DNA of 64,000 nucleotides from the NCBI RefSeq assembly GCF_003938605.1, contig NZ_RHWX01000010.1:1-64000 (forward strand). The letters run 5' to 3'. Position numbers and translations under genes: made by a program. The notes under the pieces were generated by a model, which ran no database searches, was not told the DNA's origin, and worked only from the letters and a program-made list of their open reading frames with translations. Shown here piece after piece: positions 17,594 through 27,672 of this stretch (the first letter of the stretch is position 1; each line of letters opens with the position of its first letter). The DNA is from Brevundimonas sp. 357 (GTDB lineage Bacteria > Pseudomonadota > Alphaproteobacteria > Caulobacterales > Caulobacteraceae).

Positions 17594-17809
17594 ATGGGCT
17601 CCATGAGCATCTGGCATTGGGCCATCGTCGTCGTCGTCGTGCTGGTCCTGTTCGGCGGCCGCGGCAAGCTGTCCGGGATAATGGGCGACGCCGCCAAGGG
17701 CATTCGCGCCTTCAAGGACGGCCTGAAGGACGACACGGGCGCCAAGGACAAGGAAGCTCCGGGCGCCTTGCCGCGCACGGACGCTGAAAAAGAAGAACTG
17801 AACCGCTGA
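17594..17809 (+). CDS. tatA: Twin-arginine translocase subunit TatA
   Basis: A 71-residue pore-forming component of the Tat system, which exports folded proteins. It has the short N-terminal membrane helix ([16 protein letters not shown]), the hinge [28 protein letters not shown], where the F-G and amphipathic helix residues are diagnostic, and a charged tail. A strong AGGAGG (17581-17586) lies seven bases before the ATG. It is followed by tatB and tatC in order, forming one operon. A likely client is the oligopeptidase at 3351-5528, which has a twin-Arg-like leader. Confidence 0.96.
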   Translation: MGSMSIWHWAIVVVVVLVLFGGRGKLSGIMGDAAKGIRAFKDGLKDDTGAKDKEAPGALPRTDAEKEELNR

Positions 17810-17832
17810 TCCTCGCCGGAAGACGCTGAATC

Positions 17833-18429
17833 ATGGGTGGTCTTGGCCCCGGAATCGGCGGGTTCGAAATCCTTGTCATCGGTCTGGTGGCCCTGCTTGT
17901 CGTAGGGCCCAAGGACTTGCCTATGCTCATGCGCAAGGTCGGCCAGTTCGTCGGCAAGGCGCGCGGCATGGCCAATGAGTTCCGCGCCAGCTTCGACGAG
18001 ATGGCGCGCCAGTCCGAGCTGGACGATCTTCGCAAGGAGGTCGAGGCGTTGCGGTCGGGGCAGGGGATGTACGCCCTGGGCGCCGATGCGGATGAGGCCT
18101 TCAAGGACATCCGCAAGGAGCTGGAGGCGCCGATTGAAGCGCCGGCCTCCACGGCGCCTGTTGAGCCCGCGCCTGAAGCGATTGCTCCGACTGTGGCCAC
18201 GGGCGTTGACGAATGGCCGGATATGGCGCCGGCCGTCGCCGCTGCGGCTGCACCTGAGACGAAACCAGCCGCCAAGCCGCGAGCCAGAAGGGCGAGCGCC
18301 GCTTCTTCTGCCGATGGGGCGCTGAAGCCCAAGGCGCGCAAGCCGGCCGCAAAACCTACTGCAAAGTCTGCGACGAAAGCCGACGCCGCTCGCCCCAAGG
18401 TCGCGCGCACCAAGAAGGTTGATCTATGA
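17833..18429 (+). CDS. tatB: Twin-arginine translocase subunit TatB with a basic C-terminal extension
   Basis: A 198-residue receptor-complex partner of TatC. The N-terminus has the TatB helix and hinge (GGFEILVIGLVALLVVGPKDLPMLMRKVGQF), then an amphipathic helix and the LDDLRKEVEALRSG coiled segment. From about residue 140 to the end the protein becomes Ala/Lys/Arg/Pro-rich (AAKPRARRASA, KPKARKPAAKPTAK), like a histone H1 tail. This basic cytoplasmic tail is unusual for TatB. It overlaps tatC by ATGA (18426-18429). Confidence 0.95.
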   Translation: MGGLGPGIGGFEILVIGLVALLVVGPKDLPMLMRKVGQFVGKARGMANEFRASFDEMARQSELDDLRKEVEALRSGQGMYALGADADEAFKDIRKELEAPIEAPASTAPVEPAPEAIAPTVATGVDEWPDMAPAVAAAAAPETKPAAKPRARRASAASSADGALKPKARKPAAKPTAKSATKADAARPKVARTKKVDL

Positions 18430-19313
18430 GTCGCGCTGATCACGATGAAGCCGAGATCGAGGCTTCGCGCGCGCCCCTGATGGATCACCTGATCGAGCTG
18501 CGGTCGCGGCTGATGATCTGCGTGGTCGCCTTCATCATCGCCTTCATCGGCTGTTTCGCCTTTTCAGAGACCCTCTATCTGTTCCTGGTGAAGCCCTATG
18601 TGGTTTCGGCCGCCTTCCATCAGACGGTGGGGGCCCACGGCCATGTGTCGCCGTTCAGCTTGATCCTGGGCACCGCCGGGCTGATCCCCGTGCCGGACGT
18701 GGACCACAACAGCGTGAAGCTGATCTACACCGCGCCGCTGGAGATACTGTTCACCAAGATGAAGCTGGCGGGTTTGGGCGCCGTCATCGTGGCCTTCCCT
18801 GTGCTGGCCTGGCAGCTGTACCGCTTCGTCGCGCCGGGCCTGTATCGCAACGAGAAGGGCGCCTTCCTGCCGTTCCTGATCGCGGCGCCGGTGCTGTTCC
18901 TGCTGGGCGCGGCGCTGGTCTATTACGTCATGCTGCCGTTTGTGATGTGGTTCTCCCTGAGCCAGCAGATCATCGGCGAGGGCGTGGCGGCCGAGCTGTT
19001 GCCCAAGGTGTCGGACTATCTGAACCTGGTGACGGCCCTGATCCTGGCCTTCGGCCTGTGCTTCCAATTGCCGGTCGTGATGACCCTGCTGGGGCTGGCG
19101 GGCCTGATCAACAGCCAGATGATGGCCAAGGGCCGCCGCTACGCCATCGTCGCCGTTGTCGTGGTCGCCGCCGTGGTGACGCCGCCCGATCCGATCAGCC
19201 AGCTGATGCTGGCCGTGCCGATGGTCCTGCTCTACGAAGTCTCCATCTGGTGCGTCCGCATCATCGAACTGCGCCGCAAGAAGGCCGATACGGCCGACGG
19301 GCTGGCGGCTTGA
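18426..19313 (+). CDS. tatC: Twin-arginine translocase subunit TatC
   Basis: The polytopic signal-peptide receptor of the Tat system, 295 residues with six predicted membrane helices. Typical landmarks are MDHLIELRSRLMICVVAF near residue 19, APLEILFTKMKLAGLGAVIVAFPVLAWQLYRFVAPGLYRNEK around residue 100, and VSDYLNLVTALILAFGLCFQLPVV near residue 200. A soluble insertion between the first two helices (about residues 60-95) is rather long. The start is coupled to tatB by a 4-base overlap. Confidence 0.96.
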   Translation: MSRADHDEAEIEASRAPLMDHLIELRSRLMICVVAFIIAFIGCFAFSETLYLFLVKPYVVSAAFHQTVGAHGHVSPFSLILGTAGLIPVPDVDHNSVKLIYTAPLEILFTKMKLAGLGAVIVAFPVLAWQLYRFVAPGLYRNEKGAFLPFLIAAPVLFLLGAALVYYVMLPFVMWFSLSQQIIGEGVAAELLPKVSDYLNLVTALILAFGLCFQLPVVMTLLGLAGLINSQMMAKGRRYAIVAVVVVAAVVTPPDPISQLMLAVPMVLLYEVSIWCVRIIELRRKKADTADGLAA

Positions 19314-19366
19314 TCAATGGGGCAGTGAGGCGATCCGGGCGCTGAAAAGCATCTTGAGGTCGCTTC

Positions 19367-20014
19367 ATGTCCCATACCGCCCCGGACCGGCATTGGTCCA
19401 AGGTTGAGCTGCTGCACGAAACGGTCGCCAATCCGAACATCCACATCAAGGGCCGGCGCAGCTATTACAGCAACGCCTGGACGGGCTCGTTCGAGGAAAG
19501 CGTGGTCCGCTACCTCTATGGCGATCCCTACAGCCTGAAGGCATGGGAGCCGCAGTGGCCGATCGACCAGTTGCACATCGGCGACTGCGTCTGCATCGGC
19601 GCCGAGGCCGTGATCCTGCTGGGGGGCAACCACACCCATCGGACGGACTGGTTCAGCCTCTATCCCTTCGACGAGGTCATCCAGGACGCCTATCAGGGCA
19701 AGGGCGACACCGTGATCAAGGACGGGGCCTGGATCGGCATGCGCGCCATGATCATGCCGGGCGTCACGATCGGCGAGGGAGCCGTGGTCGCTTCCGGGGC
19801 CATCGTCACTAAAGATGTGGCGCCCTACGCCATCGTGGCGGGCAATCCGGCGGTTCCGATCCGCAAGCGGTTCTCCGACGCCGTGATCGAGGCTCTGCTG
19901 GCGCTCGACGTCTATGATTGGCCTGAGAAGAAGTTCGAGGCCTTGCGTCCGCTTCTATGCGCTGACGACATCGAGGCCTTGGCGGCGGCGTCCGTTCGTT
20001 ACGATCAGGCGTAA
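19367..20014 (+). CDS. CatB-related O-acetyltransferase (xenobiotic acetyltransferase)
   Basis: A 215-residue left-handed beta-helix (hexapeptide-repeat) acetyltransferase. It contains GRRSYYSNAWTG, the repeat run LHIGDCVCIGAEAVILLGGNHTHRTDW with the catalytic-type His, FSLYPF, and WIGMRAMIMPGVTIGEGAVVASGAIVTKDVAPYAIVAGNPA. This is the Vat/XAT (CatB) family, some of whose members acetylate chloramphenicol or streptogramin A. Chromosomal homologues are common and resistance should not be assumed. It follows tatC by 53 bases in the same direction and ends at a terminator. Confidence 0.88.
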   Translation: MSHTAPDRHWSKVELLHETVANPNIHIKGRRSYYSNAWTGSFEESVVRYLYGDPYSLKAWEPQWPIDQLHIGDCVCIGAEAVILLGGNHTHRTDWFSLYPFDEVIQDAYQGKGDTVIKDGAWIGMRAMIMPGVTIGEGAVVASGAIVTKDVAPYAIVAGNPAVPIRKRFSDAVIEALLALDVYDWPEKKFEALRPLLCADDIEALAAASVRYDQA

Positions 20015-20017
20015 ATG

Positions 20018-20053
20018 AAAAAGCCCCGGACGGCGAACCGCCCGGGGCTTTCC
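20018..20053. terminator. Bidirectional terminator between the CatB-like gene and glnA
   Basis: AAAGCCCCGG at 20020-20029 pairs with CCGGGGCTTT at 20042-20051 over a 12-base loop. The minus-strand side has the better T-run (five T), so it suits glnA best, but it lies between two convergent genes and can serve both. Confidence 0.85.
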
Positions 20054-20073
20054 GTGCCAGGCCGATCCGAGGA

Positions 20074-21483
20074 TCAGCAGCTGTAATACATGTCGAACTC
20101 GATCGGGTGCGGGTGCAGTTGCAGCCGGGCGACCTCTTCCTGCTTCAGCGTGATGTAGGCGTCGATGAAGTCGTCATCCATGACGCCGCCCTTCTTGAGG
20201 AAGGCGCGGTCGGCGTCCAGCGCCTCAAGGGCTTCCTTCAACGAACCGGCGACTTCCGGGATCGAATGACGCTCTTCCGGCGGCAGATCGTACAGGTTCT
20301 TGTCGGCGGCCGCGCCCGGATCGATACGGTTCTCGATGCCGTCCAGGCCCGCCATCAGCAGGGCCACGAACGTTAGATAGGGGTTGCCCATCGGATCGGG
20401 GAAGCGGGCTTCCAGACGCTTGGCCTTGGGCGAGGTGACGTGCGGGATGCGGATCGAGGCCGAGCGGTTGCTGGCCGAATAGGCCAGCTTCACCGGCGCC
20501 TCATAGCCCGGCACCAGCCGTTTGTAGGAGTTGGTGGTCGAGTTGGCGAAGGCGTTGATGGCCTTGGCGTGCTTGATGACGCCGCCGATGTACCACAGAC
20601 ATTCCTGCGACAGGCCCGCGTACTGGTCGCCGGCGAACTGGGGCTTTCCGTCCTTCCAGATCGACATGTGGACGTGCATGCCCGAGCCGTTGTCGCCGAA
20701 CATCGGCTTGGCCATGAAGGTCGCCGACTTGCCATAGGCGTGGGCCACGTTGTGGATCACGTACTTATACAGCTGCATCCGGTCGGCCATGGTCAGCAGG
20801 TCGCTGAACTTCAGGCCCAGTTCGTGCTGCGCGGGGGCGACCTCGTGGTGGTGCTTCTCGGGATCAAGGCCGAGATCCCGCATGACCGCCAGCATCTCGC
20901 CGCGCAGATCCTGGCCGGAATCGACCGGGTTGACGGGGAAGTAGCCGCCCTTGGTCGACGGACGGTGGCCCAGGTTGCCCTCGGCGTATTCGGCGCCCGT
21001 GTTGGCCGGCAGCTCGCTGGAGTCGAAGCTGTAGCGGGTGTCGTGCGGCGCGGTGTTCCAGCGCACGTCGTCGAAGACGAAGAACTCGGCTTCCGGGCCG
21101 AAGAAGACGGTGTCGCCCACGCCCGACGACTGAACATAGGCCAGGGCCTTCTTGGCCATGGAGCGGCTGTCGCGGTTGTAGGGTTCGGCCGTGTCCGGGT
21201 TCAGGACGTCGCAGAACATGAACAGGGTCGTCTGCTGGTAGAACGGATCGACATAGGCGCTCGCCAGGTCCGGCTTCAGCAGCATGTCTGACTCATTGAT
21301 GGCCTTCCAGCCGGCGATCGACGAGCCGTCGAACATGGTGCCTTCTTCCAGGAAGTCCTCGTCCACCATGCCGATGTCGAAGGTCACGTGGTGGACGCGG
21401 CCGCGCGTGTCGGTGAAACGGAGGTCGACGTACTGGACGTCTTTGTCCTGGATTTCTTGCAGGATCTTTTGGGCGGCGCTCAT
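20074..21483 (-). CDS. glnA: Glutamine synthetase type I
   Basis: Makes glutamine from glutamate, ammonia and ATP; 469 residues, dodecameric GSI-beta type. Landmarks are [20 protein letters not shown] near residue 50, the catalytic [22 protein letters not shown] near 259 and [10 protein letters not shown]. The adenylylation loop [10 protein letters not shown] places the modified Tyr at residue 398, so the enzyme is expected to be switched by GlnE under PII control. It is second in the glnB-glnA operon, 59 bases after glnB with a stable hairpin between them (21516-21537). A terminator follows. Confidence 0.98.
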   Translation of the reverse strand: MSAAQKILQEIQDKDVQYVDLRFTDTRGRVHHVTFDIGMVDEDFLEEGTMFDGSSIAGWKAINESDMLLKPDLASAYVDPFYQQTTLFMFCDVLNPDTAEPYNRDSRSMAKKALAYVQSSGVGDTVFFGPEAEFFVFDDVRWNTAPHDTRYSFDSSELPANTGAEYAEGNLGHRPSTKGGYFPVNPVDSGQDLRGEMLAVMRDLGLDPEKHHHEVAPAQHELGLKFSDLLTMADRMQLYKYVIHNVAHAYGKSATFMAKPMFGDNGSGMHVHMSIWKDGKPQFAGDQYAGLSQECLWYIGGVIKHAKAINAFANSTTNSYKRLVPGYEAPVKLAYSASNRSASIRIPHVTSPKAKRLEARFPDPMGNPYLTFVALLMAGLDGIENRIDPGAAADKNLYDLPPEERHSIPEVAGSLKEALEALDADRAFLKKGGVMDDDFIDAYITLKQEEVARLQLHPHPIEFDMYYSC

Positions 21484-21515
21484 GGGGGGAGGTCCTGTAG
21501 CTGGGGAATTGAAAT

Positions 21516-21537
21516 CGGCCGCCTCAGGAGGCGGCCG
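21516..21537 (-). other. Intercistronic hairpin between glnB and glnA
   Basis: CGGCCGCCTC and GAGGCGGCCG form a near-perfect 10-bp inverted repeat with a 2-base centre; in practice an 8-bp G+C-only stem with a 6-base loop. On the minus strand it begins 5 bases after the glnB stop and is followed by ATTTCAATT, a poor T-run. It may act as a partial terminator or as an mRNA processing/stabilising element giving more glnB than glnA message. Confidence 0.55.
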
Positions 21538-21542
21538 TCAGA

Positions 21543-22836
<1,294 letters not shown>

Positions 22837-22883
22837 ACTGTTTCTAGCTGGACAATAGCCCGCATCCTCCGCATGACATCGAC

Positions 22884-23105
22884 ATGCGAAAACGGCGATC
22901 TTCGAAATTCATGGCTCAGGGGCTGATCGCTCTGGTCATCGTCACGCCGTTGGCGGCGGCTGTCGCGGCGTTCGCGCTCTCGAACTGGCATGCAGGCGTC
23001 TTCGGCGGCGCTTTCGCGGTCGCCGGGCTAACGACAGGTTTTCTTATGCGGTCGCCGCGCGTCAAGGCGGCCTTGCGGCGTCTTCTGCCTCAGCCGGTGA
23101 AATGA
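22884..23105 (+). CDS. Small two-helix membrane protein, unknown function
   Basis: 73 residues: a basic start (MRKRRSSKF), then two hydrophobic segments (about 12-32 and 37-55) and a basic tail (RVKAALRRLLP). I do not recognise a family. It lies 47 bases after nnrD on the same strand and may share its message. No strong ribosome site is visible. Coding is supported only by the sensible hydrophobic pattern and its place between annotated genes. Confidence 0.5.
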   Translation: MRKRRSSKFMAQGLIALVIVTPLAAAVAAFALSNWHAGVFGGAFAVAGLTTGFLMRSPRVKAALRRLLPQPVK

Positions 23106-23130
23106 GGCGACCGTTTTCAGGAAACGAGCT

Positions 23131-23215
23131 TGGTGCGGATGAGAGGACTCGAACCTCCACGCCTCGCGGCGCCAGAACCTAAATCTGGTGCGTCTACCAG
23201 TTCCGCCACATCCGC
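23131..23215 (-). tRNA. tRNA-Leu (anticodon UAG)
   Basis: Minus strand: the 5' acceptor arm GCGGATG pairs fully with CATCCGC, and CCA is encoded (23131-23133). The anticodon arm CCAGA-TTTAGGT-TCTGG gives UAG. A long variable arm (GCGCCGCGAGGCGT) marks a class II tRNA, and the T arm has GGTTCGAGTCC. Total 85 bases with CCA. Confidence 0.97.
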
Positions 23216-23274
23216 ATAGGTTCGCCCGACGCTGTAGGCGAGGGCGGCGGTTTCGGCAATCCCGTCTGGACATG

Positions 23275-23304
23275 AAAAAAGGCCCCGGATCGCTCCGGGG
23301 CCTT
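23275..23304 (-). terminator. Intrinsic terminator of the amino-acid permease gene
   Basis: AAGGCCCCGGA at 23279-23289 pairs with TCCGGGGCCTT at 23294-23304 around TCGC. On the minus strand a run of six T follows the stem. It sits 53 bases after the permease stop codon. Confidence 0.9.
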
Positions 23305-23356
23305 CTCACTATTGGGCCTACCGCGCTTTGCGCTGCTTGAGGCCGACTGATCGAAA

Positions 23357-25015
23357 TCAGTCCTTCTTGTTGTCCACGCCGTGGCCCATGGCCTCGACCG
23401 CCGATTCCAGAGTCGTGTCCTCGGTGATGTCGATGCCCTTGGCCAGCTTCGAGTGGGCGAAGCCGTACAGGCCGTAGATCAGAGCGCCGACCAGGGCGTA
23501 GACGCCCAGGATGGTCAGCGGCAGCGGGTTGTCGTTCAGGGCGTGCGTCACCATCGGGATGAAGTTGAACGACGCCAGCGTCAGACAGGCCAGGATGCCC
23601 AGCACCGCCGTGAAGATGCCGCCCGGTACGCGGAACGGACGTTCCATCTCCGGGTGCTTGATGCGCAGGACGATGACCGACAGGCAGACGATGGCGAAGG
23701 CCGTCGCCGTGCCCAGCGACACCAGGTCGCCCAGGATCGAGATGGGCAGGAAGGACGCTGCGATGGCGATGACGATGCCCAGCAGGATGGTGCCGATCCA
23801 AGGGGTGCGGAACTTCTGGTGCACCATGGCGAACGCCTTGGGCAGCAGTCCGTCGCGCGCCATAGTGTAGAAGATGCGCGTCTGGCCGTAGCACAGCACC
23901 AGCATGACCGAGGACAGGCCGGTGATGGCGCCGATCTTGATCAGGAAGGCGATCAGATTCAGCTGACCGCCCGGTGCGCCGGCCAGCGGCACATTGGCCC
24001 ATTCCAGGCCCATGCGGTCGATGGCGACGGCGATCGGCGCCGGCGAGGCCAGCTCCAGGTAGGGAACGACGCCGGTCATGACGGCGGCCACGACCATGTA
24101 GATCAGGGTGCAGACAAACAGGGCGCCCAGGATGCCGATCGGCACGTCCTTCGACGGGTTCTTGGCTTCAGCGGCGGCGGTCGAAACCGCTTCAAAGCCG
24201 ACGTAGGCGAAGAAGATGATCGAGGCGCCGCGGAAGATGCCGCCGACGCCGAACTGGTCCCAGCTCTCGCCCTGCGGCGGGATGAAGGGATCCCAGTTGG
24301 CCGGGTTGATATACTGCAGACCCACGGCGATGAAGGTCAGCAGGACGATGATCTTGATGACGACGATGGCGTTGTTGATATTTGCCGATTCCGACACGCC
24401 CAGCACCAGCAGGCCGCACACGGCGGCGATGCCGACGGCCGCGACCAGGTTGAAGGTGCCCGTCAGCGGGAAGCCGGCGTTCTCGCCCGAGGAGACATAC
24501 TGGATCAGCGGAGTGGCCCACTGAGGCCCTTCGCCGCCTGGATAGGTTATTGTCGGGAACAGACTGGCGCTTACGCCGAAGTCATTCAGGATCGACACCA
24601 CATAGCCGGACCAGCCGACCGCCACGGTCGAGGCTGCGACGCCGTATTCCAGCACCAGAAGCCAGCCCATGACCCAGGCGAAAACCTCGCCCAGGGTGCC
24701 GTAGGCGTAGGTATAGGCCGAGCCGGACACCGGCATGGTCGACGCCAGTTCGGCGTAGCACAGGCCCGCCAGGGCGCAGGCGATGCCGGCGATGACGAAG
24801 GAGAACATGATGGCCGGGCCGGCGTGGGCCGAGGCCACCTGACCCGTCAGAACGAAGATGCCGGCGCCGATGATGGCCCCGATGCCCAGGCTCATCAGAT
24901 TCATCGGACCGAGGGTCCGTTTCAGCTCGCTCTTGGCGGCTTCTTTCTGAATCTGGGCGATGGATTTTTTAAGAAATAGCCGGCTTCCGGCTGGCTTTAC
25001 GCCATCTGCAGACAT
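23357..25015 (-). CDS. APC-family amino-acid permease (cationic amino acid transporter-like)
   Basis: A 552-residue secondary transporter with about 12-14 membrane helices. LMSLGIGAIIGAGIFVLTGQVA is the unwound first helix with the substrate-binding G-A-G motif, followed by GSAYTYAYGTLGEVFAWVMGWLLVLEY, the APC signature. KNPSKDVPIGILGAL and QTRIFYTMARDGLLPKAF are also typical. The overall pattern fits the YfnA/CAT group, which imports neutral or cationic amino acids; the substrate is not resolvable. The start MSADGVKPAG at 25015 was chosen, since the longer frame to 25102 adds an uncharacteristic stretch. Confidence 0.9.
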   Translation of the reverse strand: MSADGVKPAGSRLFLKKSIAQIQKEAAKSELKRTLGPMNLMSLGIGAIIGAGIFVLTGQVASAHAGPAIMFSFVIAGIACALAGLCYAELASTMPVSGSAYTYAYGTLGEVFAWVMGWLLVLEYGVAASTVAVGWSGYVVSILNDFGVSASLFPTITYPGGEGPQWATPLIQYVSSGENAGFPLTGTFNLVAAVGIAAVCGLLVLGVSESANINNAIVVIKIIVLLTFIAVGLQYINPANWDPFIPPQGESWDQFGVGGIFRGASIIFFAYVGFEAVSTAAAEAKNPSKDVPIGILGALFVCTLIYMVVAAVMTGVVPYLELASPAPIAVAIDRMGLEWANVPLAGAPGGQLNLIAFLIKIGAITGLSSVMLVLCYGQTRIFYTMARDGLLPKAFAMVHQKFRTPWIGTILLGIVIAIAASFLPISILGDLVSLGTATAFAIVCLSVIVLRIKHPEMERPFRVPGGIFTAVLGILACLTLASFNFIPMVTHALNDNPLPLTILGVYALVGALIYGLYGFAHSKLAKGIDITEDTTLESAVEAMGHGVDNKKD

Positions 25016-25172
25016 GCAGGTGCGCCCCCAACTTATTGCGACGACCCCTCCCGGGTCGCCTTCTTGGGCGGGGACGCTAGCCATCTGCGGGCCTTGGCGC
25101 AACGCGGTTTACGAAGGATGACGTGCGGACGACGCTTTCGTGACCCCGGCTGAAGGCGCTACAGCCCGTGTC

Positions 25173-27608
25173 ATGCTGCCGATTCACGCCGTTCTGGAAC
25201 CACTGAAGGCCGCCCTGAGCAAGAGCTCTGCGGTCGTGCTGGCCGCACCGCCGGGCGCGGGCAAGACGACAGTGGTGCCCCTGGCCCTGTTGGACCAGCC
25301 CTGGCTGGGCGACGGCAAGGTGCTGGTGCTGGAGCCGCGACGACTGGCCGCGCGCGCCGCAGCCGACCGTATGGCCGCCACTCTGGGCCAGAAGGCGGGC
25401 GGAACCGTCGGCTATCGCACCCGCCTTCAAAGCCGGATCGGCCCGGATACGCGAATCGAAGTCGTCACAGAGGGCGTCTTCACGCGCATGATTCTGGACG
25501 ATCCGGCGCTGGAAGGCGTCGGCGCCGTCCTGTTCGACGAATTCCACGAACGCAGTCTCGACGCCGACCTGGGCCTGGCCCTGGCGAGGGATAGTCAGTC
25601 GGTGTTGCGCGACGACCTGCGTCTGCTGGTCATGTCGGCGACGCTCGACATCGCTGGCGTGTCGCGCCTGCTTGAGAATGCGCCCGTCATCGAGGCCGAA
25701 GGGCGCATGTTCCCGGTCGAGACCCGCTACCTGGGCCGCAACCCGGTCGAGCGGTTCGAGGACGCCATGGCTAAGGCCGTGCTTCAGGCCCTGCATGACG
25801 AGACCGGCTCCATCCTGGCTTTCCTGCCGGGGCAGGGCGAGATCCACCGCACCGTTCAGCGTCTGAACGAGCGGTTGCGCGATCCGACGGTCGATGTCGT
25901 CGCCCTGTACGGTGCCCTGGACAAGGGCGAGCAGGACCGCGCCATCGAGCCTGCGGCGCCCGGCCGCCGCAAGGTGGTGCTGGCGACCTCCGTCGCCGAG
26001 ACCAGTCTGACCATCGAGGGCGTGCGCGTCGTCATCGACGGCGGCCTGTCGCGCGTGCCGCGTTTCGAGCCGTCCAGCGGCCTGACACGGCTGGCGACGG
26101 TCAAGGTCAGCAAGTCCTCTGCAGAGCAGCGGCGAGGGCGCGCAGGCCGGGTCGAGCCCGGCGTCTGCTATCGCCTGTGGGACGAGGAACAGACGCGCGG
26201 TCTGGTCGCCCATCAGCGACCTGAAATCCAAGAAGCGGACCTCACCGCCTTCGCCCTTGATCTGGCGCGCTGGGGAGCGAAGTCGGTCGAGGGACTGGCC
26301 CTGCTGGATCCGCCGCCCGCCGGGGCGATGGCCGAGGCGCGCAAGGCCCTGACCCGTCTGGGCGCGCTGGACGCCAAGGGCGATTTGACGCCGCACGGTC
26401 GAAGGCTGACCCGCATTCCCCTGACGCCGCGCCTGGCGCATATGGTCGCGGTCGCCTCGGATCAGGGCGACGCCTTTGAAGGCGCGAAGATCGCGGCGGT
26501 GCTGAGCGAGCCCGGTCTGGGCGGCGGCAGCGTTGACCTGCACGATCGTCTGAAGGGGTTGGAGCGGGATCGCTCGCCGCGCGCTCGCGATGCGTTGAAG
26601 TTGGCCGAACGCTGGGCGCGAGCAGCGGGCGGCGGGCGCGACGGAGAGGCGTACGCCGGGCTGTTGCTGGCTGAGGCCTTCCCCGAACACATCGCGCGCG
26701 CCAAGGGCAAGCCGGGCGAGGTGCTGCTGGCCTCGGGGCGCGGCGCCTTCATCGAGCCGACGGATCATCTGGCGCGCGCGCCGTGGCTGGCGGTGGCCGA
26801 ACTGGGGGGCGGCGATACGCGCGACCGCATCCGCCTGGCGGCGGCGCTGGATGCTGCGACGCTGGAAAGCGATCTGGCCCATCTGATCGAGGTCGAGGAT
26901 CGGTTGGCGCGCGAGCCTTCGGGCAAGCCGGTGATCCGCCGCATTCGACGCATCGGCGCCCTGGTGCTGGATGAAAAGGTCGTCGGCGCGCCGGATCGGG
27001 CGACCATGACGGCGGCGCTGAAGTCGGAGATCGAGACCGGAGGGCTGGGCGCGCTGAAATGGGGGGAGCAGGCGGGGGCGCTGCGGGCGCGCCTGGCCTT
27101 CCTGCGCGGGCTTGATGACGCCTGGCCCGACGTCTCGGACGAAGGTCTGCTGAACGCGCGCGAGGATTGGCTGTGGCCTCTGCTGGACGGGGCGCGGTCG
27201 CTGGCCGACATCGGCGACGGCAAGCTGGCCGAGGCCTTGCGTGGTCTGATCCCCTGGGATTTGCAACGCAAGCTGGATGATTTGGCGCCGACGCGCCTGA
27301 CCACGCCGCTGGGCAGCGCGGGCATCGACTACGACGCCGAGGGCGGGCCGCGCGTCGAAATCCGCGTGCAGGAACTGTTCGGAGTGAAGACCCATCCGAC
27401 CGTGGGCGGGGGCCGCGTTCCCCTAACGCTCAGCCTGCTTTCACCTGCACGAAGGCCGGTGCAGGTGACGAAAGACCTGCCGGGGTTTTGGGCCGGATCA
27501 TGGACGGCGGTGCGCAGCGAGATGCGCGGCCGCTATCCGCGCCATCCCTGGCCGGAAGACCCGGCCAATGCGGCGCCGACCAGCCGGGCCAAGCCGCGCG
27601 GAACCTGA
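25173..27608 (+). CDS. hrpB: ATP-dependent RNA helicase HrpB
   Basis: A DEAH-type RNA helicase of about 811 residues, with the family length and order. Seen are Walker A APPGAGKTTVVP, motif Ia EPRRLAARAAADRMA, the DEFHERSLDADLGLAL box (DEFH in place of DEAH), SAT in MSATLD, FLPGQGEI, ATSVAETSLTIEGVRVVID, and motif VI EQRRGRAGRVEPGVCYRLW. The HA2/OB and HrpB C-terminal domains (PLGSAGIDYDAEGGPRVEIRVQELFG, KDLPGFW) complete it. The physiological role of HrpB is poorly known. The ATG at 25173 (MLPIHAVLEPL) fits the family start; a GTG at 25140 is an alternative. Neither has a strong ribosome site. Confidence 0.93.
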   Translation: MLPIHAVLEPLKAALSKSSAVVLAAPPGAGKTTVVPLALLDQPWLGDGKVLVLEPRRLAARAAADRMAATLGQKAGGTVGYRTRLQSRIGPDTRIEVVTEGVFTRMILDDPALEGVGAVLFDEFHERSLDADLGLALARDSQSVLRDDLRLLVMSATLDIAGVSRLLENAPVIEAEGRMFPVETRYLGRNPVERFEDAMAKAVLQALHDETGSILAFLPGQGEIHRTVQRLNERLRDPTVDVVALYGALDKGEQDRAIEPAAPGRRKVVLATSVAETSLTIEGVRVVIDGGLSRVPRFEPSSGLTRLATVKVSKSSAEQRRGRAGRVEPGVCYRLWDEEQTRGLVAHQRPEIQEADLTAFALDLARWGAKSVEGLALLDPPPAGAMAEARKALTRLGALDAKGDLTPHGRRLTRIPLTPRLAHMVAVASDQGDAFEGAKIAAVLSEPGLGGGSVDLHDRLKGLERDRSPRARDALKLAERWARAAGGGRDGEAYAGLLLAEAFPEHIARAKGKPGEVLLASGRGAFIEPTDHLARAPWLAVAELGGGDTRDRIRLAAALDAATLESDLAHLIEVEDRLAREPSGKPVIRRIRRIGALVLDEKVVGAPDRATMTAALKSEIETGGLGALKWGEQAGALRARLAFLRGLDDAWPDVSDEGLLNAREDWLWPLLDGARSLADIGDGKLAEALRGLIPWDLQRKLDDLAPTRLTTPLGSAGIDYDAEGGPRVEIRVQELFGVKTHPTVGGGRVPLTLSLLSPARRPVQVTKDLPGFWAGSWTAVRSEMRGRYPRHPWPEDPANAAPTSRAKPRGT

Positions 27609-27672
27609 TCGTCCGCTTGACGTCTGACGGCGGCGCGCCGCAATGATCGTGCGTCAATCGTAAGGATTTCGC

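Noticed and set aside
19367-20014. Chloramphenicol or streptogramin resistance gene
   Set aside because: The CatB-like family includes many chromosomal enzymes with other substrates, and there is no mobile context. Resistance is not claimed.
25077-27395. 772-residue frame on the minus strand opposite hrpB
   Set aside because: A high-G+C shadow of the well-supported helicase. It shows no domain pattern and is Gln/Arg-rich, as antisense frames are.
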